Translations under genes and position numbers: made by a program | In this document: in pieces, positions 1-5,652 of the stretch | Numbering within the stretch: position 1 is the first letter of the stretch | Layout: the number at the start of each line of letters is the position of its first letter | Source of the DNA: Luminiphilus sp. | GTDB lineage: Bacteria; Pseudomonadota; Gammaproteobacteria; Pseudomonadales; Halieaceae | Assembly: GCA_024638905.1 (NCBI GenBank) | Contig: JAHEJH010000185.1 | Coordinates: 1-5,652 of the forward strand | DNA length: 5,652 bases | Direction: 5' to 3' | Notes under the pieces: model-generated | The model's input: only the letters and a program-made list of their open reading frames with translations | What the model was told of the DNA's origin: nothing | The model's database searches: none

Positions 1-1118
1 GGCTCTGGTGTGCGAAACAGATCGGTTTCACCCAGGCTCAGCGCCTCTCGAGCCTTGCCGGTGAGGCCACGCCCGATAATGAGATTGATGCGCCCGCCTG
101 CGCGGACTTCATCCAAGAGCACGTCGGAGCGTAAGGCAAATTCCGACAGTACATCGCCACTCTCTGACAGGATTTTGCCGTCATAGGGACGGATCTCGAT
201 CACATCACCCATGCCGAGCGAATCAACGGGCGCCTCGAATACCAGTGCGCCGGCGTCCTCCATCGTGTTGTAGAAGATGGGCGCGACCTTGCCGCCAATA
301 CAGACGCCACCAGCCCTTTTGTTTGGGATACCGGGCGTATCTTCACCGAAGTACCAGAGCACGGAGTTGGTGGCAGATTTGCGCGATGATCCTGTTCCCA
401 CTACGTCGCCAACAAATGCCACCGGCAGACCTGCCTGCTTGATTGCCTCGATTTGTTTCAGTGGTCCGGTGACGCCTGGCGCATCGGGTTCAATACCGTC
501 TCGGGCCATCTTGAACATGGCCAGCGCGTGCAGTGGGATATCGGGGCGCGACCAGGCGTCGGGAGCGGGGGAGAGGTCATCGGTATTGGTCTCTCCGGTG
601 ACTTTGAATACCACCATTTTAAGCGACTCAGGCACCTCGGGGCGTTCGGTGAACCATTCTCCGGCCGCCCAGCTCTCCAAAACGGCTTGGGCATTCTTTG
701 ATCCGCCGTTTGCCAGCTCCACCACGTCATGAAAGGCGTCAAACACCAGTAACGTCTGTTTCAGTTCTCTTGCTGCGTGACTGCCCAAGGCCTCATCGTC
801 GAGTAATCCGACCAGCGTGGCGATGTTGTAGCCGCCATGCATGTCGCCCAGTAGGCGAATGGCATGCTCGCGGTCAATCAAATCACAGCTGGTCTCCCCC
901 TTCGCCAGTGCCGACAGGAAGCCCGCTTTGACATATGCGGCCTCATCAACCCCCGGGGGGACGCGCTCGGTCAGCAGTTCGACAAGAAAGGCCTCCTCGC
1001 CCGCTGGTGGGTTCTTAAGCAGTTCCAGCAAGTCGGCAACCTGCTCCGGAGATAGCGGGGTAGGGGGTATATTCTGGGCGGCGCGGTCGGCGACGTGTTG
1101 ACGGTAGGCTTCCAGCAT
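1..1118 (-). CDS. acnB: Aconitate hydratase B, N-terminal part (partial)
   Basis: Bifunctional aconitase B isomerises citrate to isocitrate via cis-aconitate in the TCA cycle and also acts on 2-methylisocitrate; it is a cytoplasmic [4Fe-4S] enzyme. I translated the minus strand by hand from the ATG at 1116-1118: 372 codons are open to the left edge, against about 865 in E. coli. The product starts MLEAYRQHVADRAA and aligns almost without gaps to E. coli AcnB. Residues 1 to about 160 are the AcnB-specific HEAT-like domain (KNPPAGEE near 36-42, VPPGVDEAAYVKAGF near 53-67). About 165-372 is the swivel domain, with FKVTGETNTDDLSPAPDAWS before R191 and GTGSSRKSATN at 241-251; R191 and S244 match E. 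coli substrate-binding positions. The cluster cysteines lie outside the window. The ribosome site AAGGA (1127-1131) is 8 bases before the ATG. Expressed divergently from the DUF1289 gene. Identification is very secure. Confidence 0.97.
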   Translation of the reverse strand, partial: MLEAYRQHVADRAAQNIPPTPLSPEQVADLLELLKNPPAGEEAFLVELLTERVPPGVDEAAYVKAGFLSALAKGETSCDLIDREHAIRLLGDMHGGYNIATLVGLLDDEALGSHAARELKQTLLVFDAFHDVVELANGGSKNAQAVLESWAAGEWFTERPEVPESLKMVVFKVTGETNTDDLSPAPDAWSRPDIPLHALAMFKMARDGIEPDAPGVTGPLKQIEAIKQAGLPVAFVGDVVGTGSSRKSATNSVLWYFGEDTPGIPNKRAGGVCIGGKVAPIFYNTMEDAGALVFEAPVDSLGMGDVIEIRPYDGKILSESGDVLSEFALRSDVLLDEVRAGGRINLIIGRGLTGKAREALSLGETDLFRTPE

Positions 1119-1157
1119 TTACGGCGTCCTTTTACGTGCAGGGTTCTCGATGCCGCG

Positions 1158-1188
1158 ATTATAGCGTGGCGACTGTTTCCGAGGTTAA
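1158..1188 (-). promoter_or_regulatory. Probable sigma-70 promoter of acnB
   Basis: On the minus strand a perfect TATAAT lies at 1158-1163. The best -35-like hexamer, TTAACC (1183-1188), matches 4 of 6 and is 19 bases away, longer than ideal, so the promoter may be weak or activator-helped. The implied start near 1151 leaves a leader of about 33 bases containing the AAGGA ribosome site. Prediction by eye only. Confidence 0.55.
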
Positions 1189-1233
1189 CGACGGTTTGAA
1201 TACCCCTCATTCATTCAGCCGATGGCGGGGGCA

Positions 1234-1260
1234 TTGCCTCAAGACAGAAACTGTTAAACT
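1234..1260 (+). promoter_or_regulatory. Candidate promoter of the DUF1289-miaE operon
   Basis: An extended -10 (TG at 1252-1253, then TAAACT at 1255-1260, 4 of 6 matches) is preceded by TTGCCT (1234-1239, 4 of 6) at a short 15-base spacing. The implied start near 1267 would give a leader of only about 14 bases, which still contains the GGAGGA ribosome site at 1272-1277. Plausible but unproven. Confidence 0.35.
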
Positions 1261-1280
1261 TTGCTCGCTTCGGAGGAACC

Positions 1281-1769
1281 GTGTCTGACCTCAATCCCAT
1301 TCGAACCCCCTGCATCGGCGTCTGCTCCACCGGTATCGGTGATGCGGTTTGTCGCGGTTGCAAGCGCTTTGCACATGAGGTGATTGACTGGAATGGCTAT
1401 TCACAGGCACAAAAACAGGCGATTGATGCGCGTCTAGACCGCTTTCTGGCCATGTGTGTGGCCAACAAGTTCCGAATTGTCGACCAAAAGCTGTTGGACT
1501 GGCAGCTGTCGGTGCAGAAAATTCGTCATCAGCCGCATCACGATCCCTACTGCCATCTTTTCGCGCTGCTGAAGGCGGGTGCGACACAAATTGCTCAGCC
1601 CGAGCAGTACGGGTTTGAGGTACTGCCCAGCTGTAGAGATATGACGCTGGTGGCGCTCCGAGATCAGATTGATGAGGAATTCTGGATTCTTTCCTCCGCC
1701 CACTATGACCGCTACATCGCTACCAGAGATCTGTTTGCGGATGAGCCGCCTCAGGAGGCCCTCCGATGA
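1281..1769 (+). CDS. DUF1289 (YdhL-type) cysteine-motif protein with C-terminal extension
   Basis: A 162-residue cytoplasmic protein with no signal peptide or membrane segment. The start is GTG at 1281, chosen because a strong GGAGGA (1272-1277) lies 3 bases upstream and the family motif begins at once; no better start is visible. Residues 9-60 are a DUF1289 domain: TPCIGVC, then C24-x2-C27 (overall C11-x3-C15-x8-C24-x2-C27), then the W37-N38-x-Y-S segment and a helix ending in C59. This domain is often labelled a predicted Fe-S or metal-binding protein, but its function is not established. Many DUF1289 proteins are only about 60-80 residues. Here about 100 more residues follow, with a His/Cys-rich patch (H83, H86, H87, C91, H92) and C118; I do not recognise this part. 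The stop codon overlaps the miaE start (ATGA), so the two are likely translated together. Family call secure, function unknown. Confidence 0.85.
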   Translation: MSDLNPIRTPCIGVCSTGIGDAVCRGCKRFAHEVIDWNGYSQAQKQAIDARLDRFLAMCVANKFRIVDQKLLDWQLSVQKIRHQPHHDPYCHLFALLKAGATQIAQPEQYGFEVLPSCRDMTLVALRDQIDEEFWILSSAHYDRYIATRDLFADEPPQEALR

Positions 1770-2398
1770 GTGCGGCTGAGGCTTTAGTGGCGGGTATCAA
1801 AGAGTTTTTACCTTGCCCCACGCCCGATGCCTGGGTGGCGGTGGCATTGCAGCGCGAGCAGGAGTCTACCCTGCTCATCGATCATGCCAATTGTGAGAAA
1901 AAAGCGGCGGCGACGGCTCTGGCGCTTATGCATCGCTACACTGACAACTCGGTGCTACTGAATAAAATGTCCCGGCTTGCTCGTGAGGAGCTCCGCCATT
2001 TCGAGCAGGTGATCAAGATGATGGCGGAGCGCGATATTGCCTATGAGCCCCTTAGCGCCTCTCGGTATGCTCAGGGACTCCACAAAGGGGTGCGTCGACA
2101 GGAGCCTGGAAGACTGATTGATACGCTCATTGTCGGCGCGCTCATCGAGGCCCGATCCTGCGAGCGTTTTGCGAGGCTCGCTCCGGAGCTGGATAGGGAG
2201 CTGGGTGACTTTTATTTTTCACTGCTGAAGAGTGAGGCTCGGCACTACACCGACTATCTGCGCTTGGCCGAATCGTTGGCCGACGAGGCGCATTTGGCGG
2301 ACCGACTCGATTACTTTCGTGGTCTTGAGGCTGGGCTGGTGGAGAGTGCGGACACTGAGTTCCGCTTTCATAGCGGCCCTGTCGGGACACAGCATTAG
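1766..2398 (+). CDS. miaE: tRNA-(ms2io6A)-hydroxylase MiaE
   Basis: A non-haem diiron monooxygenase that hydroxylates the isopentenyl group of ms2i6A37 in tRNAs, using O2, to give ms2io6A37; it acts after MiaA and MiaB. The 210-residue, all-helical ferritin-like protein shows the full ligand set expected for the family: E44 (in DHANCEKKAA), E75 and H78 (EELRH), E128 (IEARS), E157 and H160 (EARH). The opening FLPCPTPDAW (14-23) is also typical. Length is close to that of known bacterial MiaE. The ATG overlaps the stop of the DUF1289 gene by 4 bases and is served by AGGAGG (1753-1758), 7 bases upstream. The 3' end runs 4 bases into the convergent lpxH. No terminator follows directly. The electron donor is not encoded nearby unless the DUF1289 protein has that role, which is speculation. 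Confidence 0.95.
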   Translation: MSAAEALVAGIKEFLPCPTPDAWVAVALQREQESTLLIDHANCEKKAAATALALMHRYTDNSVLLNKMSRLAREELRHFEQVIKMMAERDIAYEPLSASRYAQGLHKGVRRQEPGRLIDTLIVGALIEARSCERFARLAPELDRELGDFYFSLLKSEARHYTDYLRLAESLADEAHLADRLDYFRGLEAGLVESADTEFRFHSGPVGTQH

Positions 2399-3108
2399 CC
2401 GATAGAAAAGCGCTCTAGGCTGAGCTCGCTGCCTCGCTCGCGGAGCAGCCAGCCGGCTTGTGCAGTCCAGTCTCCCAATACGATGCGCTCCCCAGTGTCA
2501 CACTGGTGTCGGTTAGGTCTGTGAGTGTGGCCGTGCACCATTACCGACACATCGGTGTCGCGCATGGCAGCACTCACTGCACTCTGGTTCACATCCATAA
2601 TGTCTTCGGGTTTGTTGCTCGCTGCATCAATGCTCATTGATCGCAACTGGCGGGCCAGCTCACGGCGCTCATCGAGTGACTTTGCCATCATTTCAGTCTG
2701 CCACTCGGGGGAGTGAACGAGTTCTCTGAATTGCTGGTAGTCCACATCGTCAGTACACAGGGTGTCGCCGTGGAGCAACAGCGCAGGATGTCCTGCGACG
2801 TCTAGCACAGTCTGATCGGGTAAGAGGACGCCGCCAATGTCACTGGCGAACTGCTCTCCCAGCATGAAATCGCGATTCCCTCTGCAGAAAAGGATCTCGG
2901 TGCCCGAATCTGCGAGTGCGCGGAGCGCTAACCTGATGCGCTCAGCAAGCGGCGAGTCGTCATCGTCGCCCACCCATGCCTCGAAGATATCGCCGAGCAT
3001 GACCAGCGAATCGAAGGGGGATTCGTGTTTTAGCAGCGCAATCAGTGCCGCCTCGATGTCAGGTGTGTCGTCGCTAAGGTGTAAATCGCTGACAAAAAGT
3101 CGGTGCAC
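2395..3108 (-). CDS. lpxH: UDP-2,3-diacylglucosamine pyrophosphohydrolase LpxH
   Basis: LpxH cleaves UDP-2,3-diacylglucosamine to lipid X and UMP, the fourth step of lipid A synthesis, as a peripheral protein at the inner membrane. The 237-residue sequence has the calcineurin-like metallophosphoesterase motifs in order: D8-L9-H10, G39-D40, G77-N78-R79-D80, H113-G114-D115 and G193-H194-T195-H196, which together give the two-manganese site. The LpxH-specific segments FEAWVGDDD (42-50), HGDTLCTDD (113-121) and IMDVNQ (170-175) are present, which separates it from the LpxI and LpxG alternatives. Length matches E. coli LpxH (240). The start is GTG at 3106-3108: there is no nearby ATG, and the SDLHL motif needs this start. 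It is downstream of ppiB with a 10-base gap, so almost certainly co-transcribed. Its TAA stop overlaps the 3' end of miaE. Confidence 0.97.
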   Translation of the reverse strand: MHRLFVSDLHLSDDTPDIEAALIALLKHESPFDSLVMLGDIFEAWVGDDDDSPLAERIRLALRALADSGTEILFCRGNRDFMLGEQFASDIGGVLLPDQTVLDVAGHPALLLHGDTLCTDDVDYQQFRELVHSPEWQTEMMAKSLDERRELARQLRSMSIDAASNKPEDIMDVNQSAVSAAMRDTDVSVMVHGHTHRPNRHQCDTGERIVLGDWTAQAGWLLRERGSELSLERFSIG

Positions 3109-3115
3109 CGAGCAG

Positions 3116-3121
3116 CCCTTA
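3116..3121 (-). promoter_or_regulatory. Ribosome binding site of lpxH inside the ppiB stop codon
   Basis: Read on the minus strand, TAAGGG contains the ppiB stop TAA and an AAGGG ribosome site, 7 bases before the lpxH GTG. It supports the GTG start and suggests that ribosomes ending ppiB help to start lpxH. Confidence 0.65.
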
Positions 3122-3628
3122 GTCGTCGATGACGGTCACGCTCTCGATGATGATGGGCTCGACGGGGACATCTTGATGTCCGGCCTGACCACCGGTTTGC
3201 ACGCATCTGATCTTATCGAGCACATCCTCGCCTTCGGTCACTTTGCCGAACACAGCGTATCCCCAGCCCTGCATATTTTCACCGGTATGATTCAAGAAGT
3301 CGTTGTCCTGAACATTGATGAAGAACTGCGCGGTTGCGGAATGCGGGTCCTGTGTGCGTGCCATGGCGATCGTGCCGTGGGCGTTCTTGAGACCATTGTT
3401 GGCTTCATTGTCGATCGGGGCCTGTGTTTCTTTTTGCTCCATGTCAGCTGTGAAACCGCCGCCCTGAATCATGAAGTTATTGATGACCCGGTGAAAAATC
3501 GTGCCGTCGTAGAAGCCATTCGCCACATACGACAGGAAATTCTCCACCGTCTTCGGAGCATTGTCTGCGTCGAGCTCCAGGGTCATGGGGCCGACAGTGG
3601 TGGTCATCAGGATATGCGCAGCTGGCAT
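3119..3628 (-). CDS. ppiB: Peptidyl-prolyl cis-trans isomerase B, cyclophilin type
   Basis: A cytoplasmic cyclophilin that catalyses cis-trans isomerisation of X-Pro bonds during folding. The 169-residue protein is a single cyclophilin domain: APKTVENF (24-31), FHRVINNFMIQGGGF (45-59) with catalytic R47 plus F52, M53 and Q55, NEANNGLKN (74-82), MARTQDPHSATAQFFINV (89-106) with Q101 and F102, F111-L112, and GWGYAVFGKV (121-130). No signal peptide is present, so it is the PpiB rather than the periplasmic PpiA form. The ATG at 3628 has TGAGG 5 bases upstream; an internal Met at residue 8 would cut into the first beta strand. lpxH follows after 10 bases. The closeness of ppiB, lpxH and cysS is also known in E. 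coli. I see no convincing promoter of its own in 3629-3790; a TTGGCA at 3724-3729 (minus) lacks a matching -10. Confidence 0.97.
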   Translation of the reverse strand: MPAAHILMTTTVGPMTLELDADNAPKTVENFLSYVANGFYDGTIFHRVINNFMIQGGGFTADMEQKETQAPIDNEANNGLKNAHGTIAMARTQDPHSATAQFFINVQDNDFLNHTGENMQGWGYAVFGKVTEGEDVLDKIRCVQTGGQAGHQDVPVEPIIIESVTVIDD

Positions 3629-3656
3629 GAGTACCTCAGGGGTCTAAATCGGGAGG

Positions 3657-3701
3657 CGGCATCGTACCTGAGATGGCGAGTGGTTGCGATGCCGAATTTT
3701 T
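3657..3701 (+). terminator. Inverted repeat with T-tract, possible plus-strand terminator
   Basis: CGGCATCG (3657-3664) and CGATGCCG (3687-3694) form a perfect 8-bp inverted repeat. Inside it ACC (3666-3668) can pair with GGT (3682-3684), leaving a 13-base loop. On the plus strand the stem is followed by AA and five Ts (3697-3701), as in an intrinsic terminator. No plus-strand gene ends nearby, so it would stop only read-through coming from miaE, just before the glnS promoter. Alternatives are an operator palindrome or a hairpin in the ppiB leader on the other strand. Confidence 0.35.
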
Positions 3702-3722
3702 GCGGTAAGTGGGAATGCTCCC

Positions 3723-3752
3723 ATGCCAAGCTCGACGCCCAGTTGGTATAGT
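3723..3752 (+). promoter_or_regulatory. Probable promoter of glnS-cysS
   Basis: TATAGT at 3747-3752 (5 of 6 matches) is preceded by TG at 3744-3745, giving an extended -10. A partial -35, ATGCCA (3723-3728, 4 of 6), lies at 18-base spacing. The implied start near 3759 gives a leader of about 32 bases before the glnS ATG, with AGGG at 3781-3784 as ribosome site. Confidence 0.55.
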
Positions 3753-3790
3753 ACGCGGCTCATTTCAGGGCGCATTGCCTAGGGTTCGAG

Positions 3791-5449
3791 ATGTCCGCGG
3801 AGCTTCGCAGTAACTTCTTGCGCACACAGATTCAGGGTGATCTGGAGGCCGCGCGTGTCGATGCGTTGGTCACGCGGTTTCCACCAGAGCCGAATGGTTT
3901 TCTGCATATCGGTCACGCGAAGTCGATCACCGTAAATTTTGGCCTTGCTGAGCAGTTTGGTGGGCAGTGCCATCTCCGTTTTGACGACACTAACCCTGAG
4001 AAAGAAAGTCAGGAGTTTATCGACTCTATTCAGGAGGACGTCCGCTGGTTGGGATACCAGTGGGCTGGAGAGGTGCGCTTCGCCTCGGGCTACTTCGAGC
4101 AGCTTTACCAGTGGGCTCTGTATCTTGTTGATGAGGGGCTTGCGTATGTCTGCGATCTCTCCGCTGAAGAGGCACGCGAGTATCGGGGCACGTTGACACA
4201 GGCAGGGCGGAACAGTCCGTTTCGCGACCGAAGCGTCAACGAGAACCGTGATTTATTTGAACGCATGCGCCGGGGCGAATTTGCCGACGGCGAGCGGGCG
4301 TTGCGCGCCAAGATCGACATGACTTCGAGCAATATGAATTTGCGCGACCCCATCCTGTATCGCATTCGGCACGCGGCACATCACCAGACGGGTTCAGAGT
4401 GGCCAATCTATCCCACCTATGACTTTGCTCATGGACAGGAGGACGCGATCGAGGGGATTACCCACTCTATCTGCACGCTGGAGTTTGAGGACCACCGGCC
4501 GCTTTACGATTGGTTCATCACGAATCTGCCGGTGCCCCATCAGCCGCGACAAATCGAGTTTGCCCGGCTCAATACCAGCTACACCATCACGAGCAAGCGC
4601 AAGCTGAAGGAGTTGGTAGACGAGAATGTCGTCGCCGGATGGGACGATCCCCGCATGCCGACTATCGCGGGTCTTCGGCGCAGAGGTTATCCCGCCGCCG
4701 CCATACGGCATTTCTGTGAAGAGGTCGGTACCTCCCGCTCTGACGGGACGGTCGATGTGGCGATGCTGGAGAGTGCCGTAAGGGACCATCTCAACCAGCA
4801 CGCGCCCCGGGCGATGTGTGTCATGCAGCCTCTTCGCCTGACGCTGACTAATCTTGCTGAGCCCATGTTGCTGACCGTGCCTAATCATCCGGCGGACCCA
4901 GAATTTGGGAGTCGAGAATTGGTAATGGGCAGTGAGCTCTATATCGATCAAGCCGACTTCCGCGAGGAGGCGAACAAGCAGTTCAAGCGCCTGGTGTTGG
5001 GTAAGCGGGTCAGGCTGCGTGGCGGATTAGTGATCGAGGCGGAGAGCTGTGAGAAAGACGCCGACGACAATGTCGTGCGCGTATTGGCCCGATGTGTGAC
5101 GTCAGTGCCCGGTACCGACCCGGACGACGGTGTGAAACCCAAAGGCGTGATTCAGTGGGTCTCTGCCGAGCATGGATTGTCTGCAACGATCAGGCGTTAC
5201 GACCGGCTGTTCGCGGTGCCCGAGCCGGGTCGCGAGGACGATATGTTGGCTGCAGTGAATCCCCACAGCCTTGAGGTGATTGAGGTCGCGATGGTGGAGC
5301 CCGGTTTAAGCGAGTCTGAGCCAGAGCAGGTATTTCAGTTTGAGCGTGAGGGGTACTTCGTGGCGGACCGTTATGACCATGCCTCAGAGCGTCCAGTTTT
5401 TAACATGACCATTGGTCTGCGCGACACCTGGTCGGCGACCCATGCCTGA
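3791..5449 (+). CDS. glnS: Glutamine--tRNA ligase (GlnRS)
   Basis: A class Ic aminoacyl-tRNA synthetase that joins glutamine to tRNA-Gln with ATP in the cytoplasm. The 552 residues are close to the 554 of E. coli. The Rossmann core carries FPPEPNGFLHIGH (30-42, the HIGH motif) and a KMSKS-type loop ITSKR (266-270). Glutamine-pocket positions by E. coli equivalence are R29, D65 (RFDDTNP), Y210 and H214. RGTLTQAGRNSP and HSICTLEFEDHRPLYDW are GlnRS rather than GluRS signatures. The two C-terminal beta-barrels that read the anticodon are intact (DFREEANKQFKRLVLGK, then KGVIQWVSAEH, QFEREGYF and a final GLRDTW). The start has AGGG 6 bases upstream and gives the expected N terminus. One oddity is proline at 205, where I expect cysteine (WCIYP). 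It overlaps cysS by 8 bases. A functional GlnRS implies direct charging of tRNA-Gln, though a GatCAB route elsewhere cannot be excluded. Confidence 0.98.
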   Translation: MSAELRSNFLRTQIQGDLEAARVDALVTRFPPEPNGFLHIGHAKSITVNFGLAEQFGGQCHLRFDDTNPEKESQEFIDSIQEDVRWLGYQWAGEVRFASGYFEQLYQWALYLVDEGLAYVCDLSAEEAREYRGTLTQAGRNSPFRDRSVNENRDLFERMRRGEFADGERALRAKIDMTSSNMNLRDPILYRIRHAAHHQTGSEWPIYPTYDFAHGQEDAIEGITHSICTLEFEDHRPLYDWFITNLPVPHQPRQIEFARLNTSYTITSKRKLKELVDENVVAGWDDPRMPTIAGLRRRGYPAAAIRHFCEEVGTSRSDGTVDVAMLESAVRDHLNQHAPRAMCVMQPLRLTLTNLAEPMLLTVPNHPADPEFGSRELVMGSELYIDQADFREEANKQFKRLVLGKRVRLRGGLVIEAESCEKDADDNVVRVLARCVTSVPGTDPDDGVKPKGVIQWVSAEHGLSATIRRYDRLFAVPEPGREDDMLAAVNPHSLEVIEVAMVEPGLSESEPEQVFQFEREGYFVADRYDHASERPVFNMTIGLRDTWSATHA

Positions 5450-5652
5450 GCTACGTCTTCACAATACCCTAACAGGGGCCAAAGACGTCTTTACGCCCCG
5501 CGATCCCGAGCGCGTGACCATGTATGTGTGCGGGCCCACGGTCTACAGCTACGTGCACATCGGGAATGCGCGCCCGGTCGTGGTGTTTGACTGTCTGTAC
5601 CGGCTGTTAAGTGTGCTCTTTCCGCAGGTCGTATACGCCCGCAACATCACCG
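5442..5652 (+). CDS. cysS: Cysteine--tRNA ligase (CysRS), N-terminal part (partial)
   Basis: A class I synthetase that charges tRNA-Cys with cysteine; it is a zinc enzyme. Only the first 70 codons are in the window (E. coli CysRS has about 461). The product reads MPELRLHNTLTGAKDVFTP, then MYVCGPTVY (27-35) with C30, the first zinc ligand, then HIGNARP (39-45), the HIGH motif, and VVVFDCLYRLL after it. The ATG at 5442 lies inside the end of glnS (8-base overlap, different frame) and gives the usual CysRS N terminus; no good ribosome site is seen upstream, so translation probably depends on ribosomes finishing glnS. The glnS-cysS order is shared with Pseudomonas. No frameshift is seen up to the edge. 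Confidence 0.96.
   Translation, partial: MPELRLHNTLTGAKDVFTPRDPERVTMYVCGPTVYSYVHIGNARPVVVFDCLYRLLSVLFPQVVYARNIT

Noticed and set aside
277..732. A 151-codon plus-strand open frame within acnB
   Set aside because: The minus strand here encodes the highly conserved swivel domain of AcnB, so this frame is its shadow.
1207..1217. Short CATTCATTCA repeat upstream of the DUF1289 gene
   Set aside because: Only about two and a half four-base units; easily due to chance.
2424..2454. Imperfect GC-rich hairpin near the lpxH 3' end (GCTGC and GCAGC arms)
   Set aside because: It lies inside the lpxH coding sequence, has a mismatch in the stem and no T-tract on either side, so it is not a supported terminator.
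2837..3751. A 304-codon open frame on the plus strand covering lpxH and ppiB
   Set aside because: It is antisense to two securely identified genes, matches no family I know, and spans their junction and the intergenic region. Long antisense frames are common at this base composition.
4394..4951. A 185-codon minus-strand open frame within glnS
   Set aside because: Antisense to the conserved GlnRS core; no recognisable domain or ribosome site supports it.
1..5652. Possible mobile, defence or biosynthetic system
   Set aside because: All coding space is filled by conserved core genes in a known gammaproteobacterial order, with no transposase, integrase, terminal repeats, spaced direct repeats or tRNA gene seen.

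Overview
The window carries seven housekeeping genes and two divergent control regions. It contains no mobile element, CRISPR array, rRNA, tRNA or phage gene that I can see. The products and their order are those of a gammaproteobacterium. From memory, the series acnB – lpxH – ppiB – glnS – cysS is also found in Pseudomonas aeruginosa (PA1787 to PA1795 region), and the AcnB, LpxH, PpiB and GlnRS proteins read like Pseudomonas or E. coli orthologues with many substitutions. The moderately GC-rich composition and LpxH (hence lipid A) fit a Gram-negative of the Pseudomonadales/Cellvibrionales neighbourhood, possibly a marine lineage. The family cannot be fixed from this piece alone.

Layout. (1) Bases 1-1118, minus strand: the N-terminal 372 codons of acnB (aconitase B), running off the left edge. 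(2) Bases 1119-1280: a divergent promoter region, with a perfect TATAAT -10 facing acnB and an extended -10 facing the next gene. (3) Bases 1281-2398, plus strand: a two-gene, ATGA-overlapped operon of a DUF1289 cysteine-motif protein with a long uncharacterised C-terminal half, followed by miaE (diiron tRNA hydroxylase). (4) Bases 2395-3628, minus strand: the ppiB-lpxH operon. Its 3' end overlaps the 3' end of miaE by 4 bases. (5) Bases 3629-3790: a second divergent region with a terminator-like hairpin and a good extended -10 promoter for glnS. (6) Bases 3791-5652, plus strand: glnS, overlapping by 8 bases the start of cysS, which runs off the right edge.

Functionally the genes cover the TCA cycle (AcnB), tRNA modification (MiaE), tRNA charging (GlnRS, CysRS), protein folding (PpiB) and lipid A synthesis (LpxH). 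No single pathway unites them; the arrangement is one of conserved synteny.

I found no convincing new system. The items most worth a second look are the DUF1289-miaE coupling with a His/Cys-rich patch in the unknown half of the DUF1289 protein; the tail-to-tail miaE/lpxH overlap without a terminator, paired with a hairpin and T-tract more than 1.2 kb downstream that could end antisense read-through; and a Cys-to-Pro change beside the glutamine pocket of GlnRS.
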